Shown piece after piece: positions 1 to 9,328 of a stretch of 64,000 nucleotides of DNA. The stretch's first letter is position 1, and each line of letters opens with the position of its first letter. A program made the position numbers and the translations under genes. Under the pieces are notes generated by a model. That model searched no databases, was not told the DNA's origin, and worked only from the letters and a program-made list of their open reading frames with translations. Source of the DNA: Burkholderiales bacterium. Its GTDB lineage: Bacteria > Pseudomonadota > Gammaproteobacteria > Burkholderiales > Burkholderiaceae_C. The stretch covers positions 62,001 to 126,000 of the forward strand of contig JAUVWL010000004.1 in NCBI GenBank assembly GCA_030604135.1. Reading direction: 5' to 3'.

Positions 1-321
1 GGCCTGCTGTTCGGGCAGGGTGTGGGGAAGAACCGCAGTGGCCCGGTCTGCCGCCGTTGGATCGACCATGATCATCTTGGCGTTCTGCGAGGCTTCGTGC
101 CGGGCCACCAGCCAGTCGAGCAGGTGCTGCTCTGCGTTCTGCCGCAAATCGCCGCGCGCGGCCAACACGATCAGACCCACGGCCAGGCCGATGCCGAGCA
201 GGGCCAGGCCATTGTGGGTCACCACATAGATGCCGCGACTGAAGTCGGCCGCCGTCATGCGCAGGGTGCTGCGCCAGGAGTTGGGTGCCGTGGCGGTCAA
301 GGGGTTCGGGTTCGCTGTCAT
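1..321 (-). CDS. Membrane-anchored protein, N-terminal part only; possibly a lytic transglycosylase
   Basis: The gene runs off the left edge, so only the first 107 codons are present. The reading starts MTANPNPLTATAPNSW and has one clear membrane segment at about residues 36-54 (GLALLGIGLAVGLIVLAARG). A helical stretch follows (LLDWLVARHEA). The start is supported by an AAAGGA ribosome site 8 bases upstream. The layout (short cytoplasmic tail, one anchor, then a LLDWL..R element) reminds me of membrane-bound lytic murein transglycosylases of Burkholderiales, but the catalytic SLT domain would lie outside the window. That identity is inference from memory of the family. It is transcribed away from the DUF349 gene across a 738-bp non-coding gap. 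Confidence 0.4.
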   Translation of the reverse strand, partial: MTANPNPLTATAPNSWRSTLRMTAADFSRGIYVVTHNGLALLGIGLAVGLIVLAARGDLRQNAEQHLLDWLVARHEASQNAKMIMVDPTAADRATAVLPHTLPEQQA

Positions 322-697
322 GGGTTCGTTCCTTTGGGGTCGGTCCAATGTGTGAAATCGGACTGGCTCTTCGAGGTTCGCTATCGCAGGCTCTCCCATC
401 TGGAGGGCGCAGGACTCAGCCGGGATCGGCAGCGACAGGGTTAACCCGGAGTCCGAGACCGGGTCGGGGCGGATTATCAAATCGCACTAAATAAACAGTC
501 AAGTTTTAAAAACGGATGTTTACTGCTTTTGGTTATTATAAATTGACGGCACTCAGGATGCTGCGGCTTCGGTAGCAATAGAGCGTCAAGCTGGGCGCTT
601 CGTGGCGGCACCCAGCTGTTCCGCCGTGCAGTGACCGTTCGTCGCTCAACTCCGACCGTTGAGGCTGCATCGGGCCCCGATGTTGGCTCGGCATGAA

Positions 698-860
698 GGG
701 CCCGTGTCCCATTGGAAATTTCCATGGGTCTGTCGGTCTGGGGATATTGAAGTCAGGCGTGTGTGCGGTTAAGCTTGACTCACCCGCCGTTACGACGGGT
801 TTGCCGGCTCAGGGGTTCAGCCCACGACCGGTTCCATTGGGGAGCAATCCATTGCTTCCT
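698..860 (+). ncRNA. Candidate 6S-like structured RNA
   Basis: This is the most structured part of the gap between the two divergent flanking genes (322-1059), which has no credible protein gene. TCCC-ATTGGAA at 707-717 can pair with TTCCATTGGGGA at 832-843 as a closing stem. Inside it, GGTC (735-738) pairs with GACC (826-829) and GGG (740-742) with CCC (821-823). A large central bulge follows, with a small hairpin ACCCG...CGGGT at 780-799 on the 3' arm and the string GGGGTTCAGCC beside it. One long irregular helix with a central bubble and a 3'-arm hairpin is the architecture of 6S RNA. The exact ends and the promoter are not resolved, and the strand is inferred from the downstream terminator. 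Confidence 0.3.
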
Positions 861-880
861 GGCCGTCAAGACGAACATCT

Positions 881-903
881 CTTGCCGGCCCCCCGACGGC
901 AAG
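881..903 (+). other. Hairpin CTTGCCG...CGGCAAG
   Basis: A 7-bp perfect stem with a 9-base loop lies between the candidate structured RNA and the strong terminator. It has no U-run, so it is probably a folded 3' segment of the same transcript and not a terminator. Confidence 0.45.
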
Positions 904-923
904 TGCATGTTGCCCGCCGTCCA

Positions 924-958
924 CCCCGGCAGACCTGGTCTGCCGGGGTTTCTTGTTT
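924..958 (+). terminator. Strong rho-independent terminator upstream of the DUF349 gene
   Basis: CCCCGGCAGA and TCTGCCGGGG form a perfect 10-bp stem around the loop CCTGG, followed by TTTCTTGTTT. No protein gene precedes it on this strand, so it most likely ends a non-coding transcript. It also means that the true start of the DUF349 gene lies downstream of it, even though its frame is open from about 763. Confidence 0.8.
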
Positions 959-1059
959 GGGCTCGGGCGTCTGTGAAACGGCGACAATACAGGCCAAGCT
1001 GTCCATCTTCGGGCAATTGCCCACCTCCCTGTCAGTCGAACCTGTCGACCCCATCTGCC

Positions 1060-3612
1060 GTGAACTCGCCCAGTCTTTCTTCCAACACCACAGCCAACCA
1101 TCTGGACTCCCTCACTTCCGGCGTGTTTTCTGCGCCGACATCGGGTGAACGCTTGTCGCGGGTCCAGGCCTGGCTGGCATGCGACCCAGCCATTGAACAG
1201 CTGCAAGAGGTATTCAAGGAGCTGTCTCATCGGGATCGTGGTGCGGCCAAGCTGGTCAAGGAGCGCCTGGACGACATGCGCAGGCAGAAGGGGCAGGAGC
1301 AACTGGCCCAGGAATGGGGCCAGAAGGCCAGGGACCTGCTGAGTCAGGAGCGGCTGAATCTCGCCGATGCGCTGGCCTGGCAGCGCGATGCCGCCCGGGC
1401 CGGTGCGCCACTGTCCAAGGAGCCTCTGAGTGAGCTCAAGGCCGCATTGACCGACAGGGTCAAGGCGATCGAAGATCTGCAGCACCGCGTTCAGGTCGAG
1501 CGGGAGGCTGCTGTTCTTCTGGCGCAACGCATCGAGGTCCTGTCCACCAAGTCATGGCGTGACGCTGTGCAGGTGGCCCAGTCACTGGACGCGGACGTGG
1601 ACAACTGGCTGGCCCAGGTGGACGCATTGTCGGCCGATGCGCAATGGGGCAGCATTGAGCCTCGCTTCGTGACCATGATCGATACCTCGCGAAGCCAGCT
1701 GCAACTGGTGCGCGAAGCATTTCAGGCCGCCCTGGCGCAAGCCGTGGCAGCCGAGGCCGATCCACAGGCCGAGCTGCCCGCCGTGCCGGTGTGGGCAGAT
1801 GAGCTGCGGGCCGCCCGTGGTGAGGCGCCGGCGGCCGACGGCCACGGCGCTGATGCGGGCAAGACCAGGCCTGCGGCCGAGCCGAACCCGGCACTGGACC
1901 ATGCCTTGCAGCGGCTGGAGCAGGAGTTGGCTGAGGGCCATGGGAAGTCGGCGCCGAAAGCGGCCGCCGAGGTGCGCCATCTGCTCAAGGGCTTGGGCCG
2001 GCAGGTCCATCGGGATCAGGAGTCCCGTGCCCATGCCCTGCTGACCCAGGCCGGGGAACTGGAGGGCTGGCAGCGCTGGCGCGCAGACCAACTGCGTGAG
2101 GAACTGGTGGCCAAGGCAGAGGGCCTGCTGTCCGCACCCGAAGGGCAGCGCCTGGGCGGGCGCAAAATGCAGGAGACGCTGCGCGCACTGCGTGAGCAGT
2201 GGAAAGCCACCGATCAGGGCGGTCAGCCCAATCACGCGCTCTGGCGGCGCTTTGACGAAGCCTGCACCCAGGCGCACAAAGTGGTCGAAGAGTGGCTGGC
2301 GCAGGTACGCCAGCAGGCCGAGGCGCACAAGACGCAGCGTCTGGCCATCATCGATGAGGTCAATGCCTGGATCCAGGCCCACCAGGACGACACCGACTGG
2401 AAAGCCCAGATCCGGGCGCTGCATGGCTTTTCGGAGCGCTGGCGTGCGGCCGGGCATTTGAGCGAGAAGGCCTTTGCCGACATGCAGTCCCGCTGGAAGG
2501 AGGTCATGCACCTGGCCCACCAGCGACTGGAAGCGGCGCAGGCGCAGAGCACCGAGCGGCGTCGCGCCCTGATCGATGAAGCGCAAGCCCTGGCCGCATC
2601 GGACAGCTGGCGCATCGATGCGGTCAAGGATCTGCAAAAGCGGTGGCAGGCCGAGGCCCATGCGGTTCCACTGGACCGCAAGCACGAGCAGAAACTCTGG
2701 GATGCTTTCCGCCAGCCCATCGACGCGGCCTTTGCCCGAAAGGACCAGGCCCGAACACAGCAGGCGGCGGCCTTGAGCGAGCACGACCAGCAGGTGTTGC
2801 AACTGGCCCGGGCTCTCGATGAGGCCACGGCCTCGGGGGATACCGGCCGGATCCGGGCCGCCGTGGCGGCCCTGGAGGCGGCTGTGGCCGGGCAGGCAGG
2901 CGCGCCGTCGTCGGCACCCGCTGCCCCGGTGTCGGCTGCGCCTGAAGCCGCTCAGGAGGCGGCACAGCCGACGGCCTCCCCGGCGGCACGGGCCGCCCGA
3001 CCGCTGGTGGCTGTCCGTGGCGATGACCGGCCCGGTGCCCGCCGTCAGGAACCCGCAGTGCGAGACGACCGCCGGGACACGCGCCGCACCGATCGCCGGG
3101 AGGGTCCGGGACGTGACCCGGGTCGGGCCGAGCGCGGTGGCTGGGCAGCCCGCGGTCCGCGTCTGGGTGATGTGGCTTTTCGTGCCCAGCGCCAGGCGCT
3201 GGAATCGGCACAGGCGGGTCTGCGCAAGCTGGCCGCGCAGGCCCACGGCGAGGTCCTGACCCAGTTGCTGGAGGCGTGGGCCGACCGGGATGCCGAGAAA
3301 ATGCCCAACGCACAGGCCCTGGGGTCCCGCGTGACGGCGGCCGGGCGGGCCAGCTGGGTGGCCGCGTTGGGCCCGGCCTCAGGCTCGGCCTCGGAAGCCT
3401 TGCTTCGACTGGAGATGGCCGCCGAGTTGCCCAGCCCGGCCACCCATCTGAATGACAGGCGCCAGCTCCAGCTGCAGCTGTTGACACGTCGCAACCAGCC
3501 CGGGCCGGCCGAGACCTGGGTGCAGGATGCGGCCACTGTGCTCGGGACGGCGCACGAAGCCGAGGCCGCCCGTCGCCTGCAGGCGGCGCTCAAGGTGCTG
3601 ATGCGGCGCTGA
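1060..3612 (+). CDS. DUF349 domain-containing protein
   Basis: About 850 residues, almost wholly helical and charged. Repeated DUF349-type units are visible, each with a Trp/Phe plus basic helix such as LWRRFDEACTQAHK, WKEVMHLAHQRLEAAQ and LWDAFRQPIDAAFARKDQ. An Ala/Pro-rich linker lies at roughly residues 610-645, followed by an Arg/Asp-rich stretch (RDDRRDTRRTDRREG) and a C-terminal helical domain. The molecular function of DUF349 proteins is not known to me. The frame is open from about 763, but a strong terminator at 924-958 lies inside that extension. The first start codon that gives protein-like sequence is GTG at 1060 (VNSPSLSS, leading into LDSLTSGVFSAPTSGERL). No good ribosome site was found, so the exact start is uncertain. 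Confidence 0.75.
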   Translation: MNSPSLSSNTTANHLDSLTSGVFSAPTSGERLSRVQAWLACDPAIEQLQEVFKELSHRDRGAAKLVKERLDDMRRQKGQEQLAQEWGQKARDLLSQERLNLADALAWQRDAARAGAPLSKEPLSELKAALTDRVKAIEDLQHRVQVEREAAVLLAQRIEVLSTKSWRDAVQVAQSLDADVDNWLAQVDALSADAQWGSIEPRFVTMIDTSRSQLQLVREAFQAALAQAVAAEADPQAELPAVPVWADELRAARGEAPAADGHGADAGKTRPAAEPNPALDHALQRLEQELAEGHGKSAPKAAAEVRHLLKGLGRQVHRDQESRAHALLTQAGELEGWQRWRADQLREELVAKAEGLLSAPEGQRLGGRKMQETLRALREQWKATDQGGQPNHALWRRFDEACTQAHKVVEEWLAQVRQQAEAHKTQRLAIIDEVNAWIQAHQDDTDWKAQIRALHGFSERWRAAGHLSEKAFADMQSRWKEVMHLAHQRLEAAQAQSTERRRALIDEAQALAASDSWRIDAVKDLQKRWQAEAHAVPLDRKHEQKLWDAFRQPIDAAFARKDQARTQQAAALSEHDQQVLQLARALDEATASGDTGRIRAAVAALEAAVAGQAGAPSSAPAAPVSAAPEAAQEAAQPTASPAARAARPLVAVRGDDRPGARRQEPAVRDDRRDTRRTDRREGPGRDPGRAERGGWAARGPRLGDVAFRAQRQALESAQAGLRKLAAQAHGEVLTQLLEAWADRDAEKMPNAQALGSRVTAAGRASWVAALGPASGSASEALLRLEMAAELPSPATHLNDRRQLQLQLLTRRNQPGPAETWVQDAATVLGTAHEAEAARRLQAALKVLMRR

Positions 3613-3696
3613 AGATGGATGCGGCAGTCGGGCCCGGTCGATGACCGCCAGCCCGGGTAGGGTCAACGGCGTGTTCCAGTTGACCTGCTGCAGAGG

Positions 3697-4587
3697 TCAG
3701 GGAGGGGACTGATTGCCTGACAGGAAAAACGCGTCGTACAGGGTCCGCAACTCGGGAAAGGTTTCGGCGAAGCGCACCCGGTTGACGAAGTAGGCTTCGC
3801 AGGTGACCGCAAAGAACTCGGCCGGGTCGGTGGCGGCATAGGCATCGAGCCAGGGCCGCTCTCCACCGAAACGCTCGGCCATGGCGACGGACTCGCGAAA
3901 CCGGTCGTAGCTTTCCTGCATGGTGGCACGCCATCGTTCGCGGGCGGCCTGGGCGGTGGGCAGGCCGAGAAACCCGGGGCGCAGCACCGGTGCGCCGTCC
4001 GGATAGCCGCCTCGCGACATGCCGCGCATGTCGATTTTGTGTGCGAACTCGTGGATCACCACGTTCGTGCCCTGGTGGGCCGCTTCCCCGGCACGGGCCA
4101 CTTCTTCCCAGCTGAGCATCAGCGGCCCCCGGTCCATGGCCTCGCCGGCCAGCGTTTCTTCGTAGTGGTGAACGACACCATGCGGGTCGGTGACCACACG
4201 CCGTGCGATGGCGGCGCCCGGCTGCACCACGATGCCGACAAAGTCGCCATACCAGTCCAGTGCCGCGATCCGCTTTCGGGAGTCGTTGCTGCCGGGTGGG
4301 GCGGTCAGGTGCAGCAGTGGAAGACAGGCCTGGGCCGCGATCGACAGCGCCATGACATCGGTGATGTGCAGCCCGTGTGCGCCGTGGAACTCCTTTTCCT
4401 CCAGGAAGTGCGAACAGAGCAAGCGCAAGTCCTGCTGCTCTGTTTCGCTCAGCGACTGCAAAAAGGGCAGTTGCTTCAAGGTGTGAACCCACAGGCGCGC
4501 TGGCACCGGGACCGGCCGGCGCCAGCGCCGGGGCAGGCAGGCGCGCAGCGCACGCCGCAGGCGGAACCAGGGTGTGGGCGCTCGCAT
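3697..4587 (-). CDS. mtfA: MtfA-family zinc peptidase
   Basis: 296 residues. The metallopeptidase motif HEFAHKID is followed about 70 residues later by DPAEFFAV, which supplies the third zinc ligand (Glu), as in MtfA/M90 peptidases. In E. coli, MtfA binds the repressor Mlc and so affects glucose PTS expression. That role is family knowledge and is not shown here. The start chosen (MRAPTPWF) overlaps the lpxH stop by one base (TGATG), implying translational coupling. A start 11 codons earlier would run into lpxH. The N-terminal 30 residues are very basic. Confidence 0.88.
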   Translation of the reverse strand: MRAPTPWFRLRRALRACLPRRWRRPVPVPARLWVHTLKQLPFLQSLSETEQQDLRLLCSHFLEEKEFHGAHGLHITDVMALSIAAQACLPLLHLTAPPGSNDSRKRIAALDWYGDFVGIVVQPGAAIARRVVTDPHGVVHHYEETLAGEAMDRGPLMLSWEEVARAGEAAHQGTNVVIHEFAHKIDMRGMSRGGYPDGAPVLRPGFLGLPTAQAARERWRATMQESYDRFRESVAMAERFGGERPWLDAYAATDPAEFFAVTCEAYFVNRVRFAETFPELRTLYDAFFLSGNQSPP

Positions 4588-5438
4588 CAGGCCGAGGTCA
4601 GCAGCGCAAGACGGTGCCACCCTTGCGCGTCCAGGCGGAGCACCTCGGCGCGGGGTGGTTGTCCACCTGCGTCCCAGTCGCTGAGCACCACGCGCGTGAG
4701 GCCAGGGGACAGTTCATGAACATCGGGACGGTGGGTGTGCCCATGAACGAGTGTGGAGCAGCCGGCCAGCCTGAGCCAGTCGATGGCAGCTTGCGCATCG
4801 ACATCGGCCCAGGCCTCGGGACCGCCAAGCTGGCGTTGACGCTCCTGACTGAGCTGACGCAGCTGCCGCGCCACCGCTGCGCGTTCGGCCAGGGATTGCT
4901 GGAGAAAGTGGCTTTGCCACATCGGATCGCGCACCTGTTGGCGAAAGACCATGTAGTCGGTGTCGGCCAGGCAGAGTGCGTCACCGTGGCTCAACAACCA
5001 CCGATGACCCTGCAGTTCCAGTTTCGCGGGATCCTGCAGCAGGCGCATGCCGCAGCGTTGCAAGCCTTCCGAGCCCAGCAGGAAGTCGCGGTTGCCTGCC
5101 ATGAACCAGACCGGCTTGCGCCGCGCATGGTCGGCCAGCAGGCGGGCGCAGCCTTGCCAGAAGCTGGCGGCGACCCTGTCGCCGTCGCTCAGGGCTCCGG
5201 TGCCAGGCGCTGTCGACAACACGTCGTCGCCGATCCAGACCTCGAACAGGTCCCCCAGGATGATCAGCGCGTCGGACTGCCGCGCCATGGGGCCGTTCAG
5301 ATAGTCTCTGAGCGCCGCCAGCGTGTCCGGCTCGTCCGGGTGCAGGTGCAGGTCCGAGATGATGTCCACCGCTTGCCAGTCGGGCAGCGCCGGAACCACG
5401 TCGATGTCAGGCTGGGTCAGCGCATGCATGCTCTTCAC
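4587..5438 (-). CDS. lpxH: UDP-2,3-diacylglucosamine diphosphatase
   Basis: 283 residues. It removes UMP from UDP-2,3-diacylglucosamine to give lipid X in lipid A synthesis, at the inner membrane. The calcineurin-type metallophosphatase motifs appear in order: SDLHLHPDEPDT (Asp/His), LGDLFEVWIGDD, GNRD, LSHGDALC and HGHTHRP. The N-terminus (MKSMHALTQPDID) is slightly longer than the E. coli protein. It lies 36 bp downstream of the cytoplasmic cyclophilin gene on the same strand and is coupled to mtfA, so these probably share one transcript. Confidence 0.93.
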   Translation of the reverse strand: MKSMHALTQPDIDVVPALPDWQAVDIISDLHLHPDEPDTLAALRDYLNGPMARQSDALIILGDLFEVWIGDDVLSTAPGTGALSDGDRVAASFWQGCARLLADHARRKPVWFMAGNRDFLLGSEGLQRCGMRLLQDPAKLELQGHRWLLSHGDALCLADTDYMVFRQQVRDPMWQSHFLQQSLAERAAVARQLRQLSQERQRQLGGPEAWADVDAQAAIDWLRLAGCSTLVHGHTHRPDVHELSPGLTRVVLSDWDAGGQPPRAEVLRLDAQGWHRLALLTSA

Positions 5439-5474
5439 GCGCGACCGGGGGATGGTGGAAGACCTCTCAGCGCC

Positions 5475-5987
5475 TCAAACAGCGACAGCCTTCTCGATGA
5501 GCACATCCTGCTTGGGCACATCGTCGTGAAAACCGCTGCGACCGGTGGCCACGGATTCGATTTTCTTGACGATGTCCGTGCCACCGGTGACCTTGCCGAA
5601 AACCGCATAGCCCCAACCCTGGGCGCTGGGCGCGGTGTGGTTGAGAAAGCCGTTGTCGGTGACGTTGATGAAGAACTGGGCAGTGGCCGAGTGCGGGTCG
5701 CTGGTGCGCGCCATGGCCACCGTGTAGACGGCGTTCTTCAGGCCGTTGTTGGCCTCGTTGGTGATCGGCTCGCCGGTGGGTTTCTGTTTCATCCCGGGCT
5801 CGAATCCACCGCCCTGGATCATGAAGCCGGGGATGACACGGTGGAAGATGGTGTTGTCGTAGTGTCCCTTGCTGACATAGGCCAGGAAGTTGGCGGTCGA
5901 CTGGGGTGCTTTTTCGGCGTCAAGTTCGAGCGTGATGACGCCCATGCCAGCGATGTGCAGTTCGACTTGGGGGTTGGCCATGTTCAT
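5475..5987 (-). CDS. ppiB: Cyclophilin-type peptidyl-prolyl cis-trans isomerase, cytoplasmic
   Basis: 170 residues without a signal peptide. Cyclophilin core motifs are intact: [15 protein letters not shown] (catalytic Arg and Phe), [28 protein letters not shown] and [10 protein letters not shown]. It accelerates proline isomerisation during folding of cytosolic proteins. Its start overlaps the stop of the upstream periplasmic paralogue by 4 bases (ATGA). The tandem pair arose by duplication, and each copy has its own compartment. Confidence 0.93.
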   Translation of the reverse strand: MNMANPQVELHIAGMGVITLELDAEKAPQSTANFLAYVSKGHYDNTIFHRVIPGFMIQGGGFEPGMKQKPTGEPITNEANNGLKNAVYTVAMARTSDPHSATAQFFINVTDNGFLNHTAPSAQGWGYAVFGKVTGGTDIVKKIESVATGRSGFHDDVPKQDVLIEKAVAV

Positions 5988-6589
5988 TTCTCCAGGGTGA
6001 CTTTGTTGATGGTGACGGGGGTGGTGGGCACGTTCTGGTGTCCACCGCGGTTGCCGACGGCCACCTTGCGGATGGTGTCCACGGTCTCCATGCCTTCGAC
6101 CACCTTGCCGAACACGGCGTAGCCGTGGCCGTCGGGTCGTGGAGCGTTCAGACCGTCGTTGTTGGCGACGTTGATGAAAAACTGGGCCGTGGCCGAGTTC
6201 GGGTTGGGCGTGCGCGCCATCGCAATCGTGCCGCGGTCGTTCTTCAGTCCGTTCTGGGCTTCCAGCGGGATCGGACCGCGGGTGGGCTTCTGTGTCATGT
6301 CGGCGGTGAAGCCGCCACCCTGGATCATGAAGCCGTCGATCACGCGGTGGAACACGGTGCCTTCATAGTGCTTGTCCTGCACGTACTGCAGGAAGTTCTC
6401 CACCGTCCTGGGGGCTTTGTCGGGGTACAGCTCCAGCACGATGTCACCAGCCGAGGTGTTCAAGCGGACCTTGGGGTTGGCCGACTGGGCGTGGGCGGCG
6501 GTCAGGGGCCAGACCAGCGAGACGGCCAGGGCGCTGGCCAGAACGGGCAGTTTCACGCGCGCCAGGCGCGCAGACAGGGACAGGCTCAT
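5984..6589 (-). CDS. ppiA: Cyclophilin-type peptidyl-prolyl cis-trans isomerase, periplasmic
   Basis: 201 residues with a Sec signal peptide ([19 protein letters not shown], cleavage after AHA near residue 34). The cyclophilin domain follows: [37 protein letters not shown] and [10 protein letters not shown]. The mature protein should act on exported proteins. The start overlaps the stop of the L,D-transpeptidase gene by one base and the stop overlaps ppiB by four, so it sits in the middle of a coupled four-gene run with the TPR gene. Confidence 0.93.
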   Translation of the reverse strand: MSLSLSARLARVKLPVLASALAVSLVWPLTAAHAQSANPKVRLNTSAGDIVLELYPDKAPRTVENFLQYVQDKHYEGTVFHRVIDGFMIQGGGFTADMTQKPTRGPIPLEAQNGLKNDRGTIAMARTPNPNSATAQFFINVANNDGLNAPRPDGHGYAVFGKVVEGMETVDTIRKVAVGNRGGHQNVPTTPVTINKVTLEK

Positions 6590-8076
6590 CAGGCGTTTCC
6601 TTCGAAGAAGATCTTCCAGCGGTCGTTTTCAAGTATCCAGTATTGACGTCGGGTCACACCCCTCGAACTGCCCTGAGGCACTTCACCAAAAGTGACCACC
6701 ATGGTGTTGTCGCTGTCCTGCCAGTTCAGAATGGACAACTCCTTGAGTTCGATCGGACGTGCACCGCGTGAACGCAGTTCGCCGGCGTTGCGGTCCCACC
6801 AGGCCTGCAGGTCACGTCCCTGGGCCCGGAAACGCGGTGAATAGAAATCGCGCAAGCGGTCGGTGTCGGCCTGGCTGCGGGCCTGTCGCCAGTCTTCCAG
6901 GGTGGCTTCGAACTGCTGCCTCTGCCTGTCGATGGCATCGGCATCCACCCACTGCAGCTCGGGCGCGATCACCACTGGTGTGGTGCGAATCTGCACCGTG
7001 CGCAGCAGGCGCTCGAGGTCGGGGTTGGACAGGACCACACAACCGTCGGACGCCAGCGGTGCACGAACGAACTGCTCGCGTGGTGTGCCATGCAGCCAGA
7101 TGCCGCTGCCGGTCTTGCCCCTCTGAAGGTCCAGGGGGTTGGGGTAATTGATGGGCAGGGCCCCCACGCCGTACAGGTCAGGCAGGTTGCGTGGGTTCAG
7201 GTTGCTGGTGATGTAGTAGACGCCCAGCGGTGTGCGCTTGTCGCCCTCCACCTCTTTCTCGATACCCGACAGACCCACGGAGATGTAGAAGTCACCCAGC
7301 AGCCGCAATCGGGGCGCGCCTGTCGTGTCGGGACGCCCCTGGTTTTCAAACAGGTAGAGGCGCGAACGCGAAGCGTCGATGGCGATGGCATGCCGTGACT
7401 GCGAGGAGAGAGCCAGAAATTGCGTCGGAACACTGCCTTCGGGTGGGCGTTCGGTCAGAGCCCGGATGCGGCGTCGGGACTCGTCACGCAGGGCCTCAAG
7501 CTGTTCGAGGGCAGCCTCGGCCTTGGTATCGGGGACATCACCGAGCCGTCGGACCGGTCTGGACTGCAGGCTAAGGAGGTCGCCCAGCACCAGTTGGGCC
7601 AGCTGAAAGTTGGGGTGATCACGAACCAGGCCTTCTGCCATCGCCAGGGCCTGGCGGTGCTCGGCCCGGCCGATGCGCTGGTAGATCTCGATGAGGCGCG
7701 CCTCGGCGGCTCCCAGCAGGGGAATCACGTCGCCAAAGCGTTCGTCCGCCAGGCTGAATGGCTGCAGGCCTGCGCGGTCGATCACCGAGGTCTGCTGCGC
7801 GCTCGGGTCGGTGCGCGCGATGGCTGTTTCAATGAAAGACGGAAGACTCAGCGGCGCAGTGCTGACCTGTGTTCCGTCTGGGGTACCCGACAGCCAGTTC
7901 GGTAGACGGCTGGGCGCGCCGCTGCCCCACAGCAGAACGCCCCCCAGCAGCACCGCCAGTGCCGTTGTGGGCCACAGCAGGCGTCGGCGCGACGCCCGGC
8001 GCGGCGCAGACCACGACGCAGGCATCGACGAGGGCAGGGTGGCGTGGCCTTTCTGACTTGAACGCCAAGCGACCAT
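6589..8076 (-). CDS. L,D-transpeptidase (YkuD fold) with C-terminal NTF2/Cds6-like domain
   Basis: 495 residues. It has a basic cytoplasmic N-terminus, then one membrane anchor (about residues 33-50), a helical linker, and a YkuD catalytic domain with [10 protein letters not shown] and the active-site motif [12 protein letters not shown], in which Cys is the nucleophile. The last 110 residues (from about [17 protein letters not shown]) form an NTF2-like fold of the type found at the C-terminus of some L,D-transpeptidases. It should make 3-3 cross-links in peptidoglycan or attach proteins to it in the periplasm. The start overlaps the TPR gene stop by one base. The TPR partner ends in a similar domain. 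Confidence 0.88.
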   Translation of the reverse strand: MVAWRSSQKGHATLPSSMPASWSAPRRASRRRLLWPTTALAVLLGGVLLWGSGAPSRLPNWLSGTPDGTQVSTAPLSLPSFIETAIARTDPSAQQTSVIDRAGLQPFSLADERFGDVIPLLGAAEARLIEIYQRIGRAEHRQALAMAEGLVRDHPNFQLAQLVLGDLLSLQSRPVRRLGDVPDTKAEAALEQLEALRDESRRRIRALTERPPEGSVPTQFLALSSQSRHAIAIDASRSRLYLFENQGRPDTTGAPRLRLLGDFYISVGLSGIEKEVEGDKRTPLGVYYITSNLNPRNLPDLYGVGALPINYPNPLDLQRGKTGSGIWLHGTPREQFVRAPLASDGCVVLSNPDLERLLRTVQIRTTPVVIAPELQWVDADAIDRQRQQFEATLEDWRQARSQADTDRLRDFYSPRFRAQGRDLQAWWDRNAGELRSRGARPIELKELSILNWQDSDNTMVVTFGEVPQGSSRGVTRRQYWILENDRWKIFFEGNA

Positions 8077-9107
8077 CAGGATCCCGTGGATTCGCGTACG
8101 ATGAGCCAGCGGTCACCGCTTCGCACCAGATCGAGTGTCTTGCGGCTGGTGATGTTCAGGTTGTCGGAGTTGTAGACCTGACGGAAGCGCGCTGTGGCAC
8201 GATCGCCTTCGACCGAAACATCCATTTCGCTGACATCCACGCTGATTCGCTGGCGGGGGACGATGCGCGCACGCCGCTCCGCCTCCCAGGCGGCGCGGGT
8301 CTGTCCGCCGGCGGGCGTGAAGTTGGGCGCATAGGCACCAAGGTAGTCGGCCATGTTGCGTGCCGACCAGGCGCGGGCCCAGGCTTGAACCGCCGATTCG
8401 ATGGCGTCGCTAGCGCCGGGAGACGGTGCCGCCGGCGCCGCTGTGGGGGGCTCGACCGGGCGGCTCGGGGCGGCCGCCGGTGCCGGTGCAGGTGCAGGTA
8501 CAGCGGCAACCGCAGTGCCTTGCGCGCCGCGGCTGTCGGCGCCAAACAGGTTGCGGATCAGGCTGAGTTTGGGCGCCACGCCGGTGTTGGTCCCGTCGAG
8601 TTGCAGGGCCTTGCTGTAGGCCTGGCTGGCCAGCTTGGCGTACACGTCACCCAGGTTTTCGTGGGCCGTGGCGTAGCTCGGGTTTGTGCGAATGGCCATT
8701 TCAAGGGCCACCCTGGCCTTGTCAAACTGGCTCTGGCTGGCATAGAGCACGGCCAGGTTGTTGTAGGGCTCGGGCAACTCCGGGAAGTCTTCGGTGAGCT
8801 TCAGAAAGGTCGCGATGGCGTCACCGGCACGGCCGCTTTCGGTCTGGATCACGCCTTTGAGAAAGCGCATCTGGGGATCGCGCGGCCTGCTGCTGAGGTA
8901 CTGATCGGCCTTGGTCAGTGCTTCGCTCAACTGTCCGGCACGGATCAGGCGGTTGACTTCCGCGTAGTCCTCGGTCTGGGCATGCGCCAGACCCATGCCG
9001 AGCGATGCGCTCACGGCCATGGCAACCGCCAGGCGACGCCACGAGCGGCCCAAGCCCGAAAAGCTGGTGGCCGTGGAAATGGGGGTGCTTTTCACTCGAT
9101 CTGACAT
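8076..9107 (-). CDS. Periplasmic TPR protein with C-terminal NTF2/Cds6-like domain
   Basis: 343 residues from [13 protein letters not shown] signal sequence ([19 protein letters not shown]) ends near residue 41. Three to four TPR repeats follow ([80 protein letters not shown]). Next comes a Pro/Ala linker ([18 protein letters not shown]), then an NTF2-like domain of about 105 residues ([21 protein letters not shown] to the end). The frame is open far upstream, but this ATG is the one directly before the signal peptide. It is the first gene of the coupled run with the L,D-transpeptidase and both cyclophilins. A role in cell-wall assembly is inferred from context. Confidence 0.82.
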   Translation of the reverse strand: MSDRVKSTPISTATSFSGLGRSWRRLAVAMAVSASLGMGLAHAQTEDYAEVNRLIRAGQLSEALTKADQYLSSRPRDPQMRFLKGVIQTESGRAGDAIATFLKLTEDFPELPEPYNNLAVLYASQSQFDKARVALEMAIRTNPSYATAHENLGDVYAKLASQAYSKALQLDGTNTGVAPKLSLIRNLFGADSRGAQGTAVAAVPAPAPAPAAAPSRPVEPPTAAPAAPSPGASDAIESAVQAWARAWSARNMADYLGAYAPNFTPAGGQTRAAWEAERRARIVPRQRISVDVSEMDVSVEGDRATARFRQVYNSDNLNITSRKTLDLVRSGDRWLIVRESTGS

Positions 9108-9328
9108 GGGACCTCGGTTACTGGGAGCAGGAGGGCGGCATCGGCGGAACAAAACAAGACCGGGGACGCCGCGCGCTCGGGTCGCGCGGTTACCGGCCCT
9201 GCCAAAGGGTGGCTGGCTATACTGGCGCATTGTATCTGAGGGGTCGCCTCCGGCGCCATGGGTGCAGCAGGCTGCCGCAATCGCTCCGTCGAGGGCTTTG
9301 CCGGCATGCGATCCCGATACTTCCCACC

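Noticed and set aside
1582-3246. A 554-codon frame antisense to the DUF349 gene
   Set aside because: Composition is that of an antisense shadow, with no recognisable motifs.
4377-6122. A 581-codon plus-strand frame opposite lpxH and ppiB
   Set aside because: The minus-strand genes have all catalytic motifs. The plus-strand translation is Val/Gly/Arg-rich shadow sequence.
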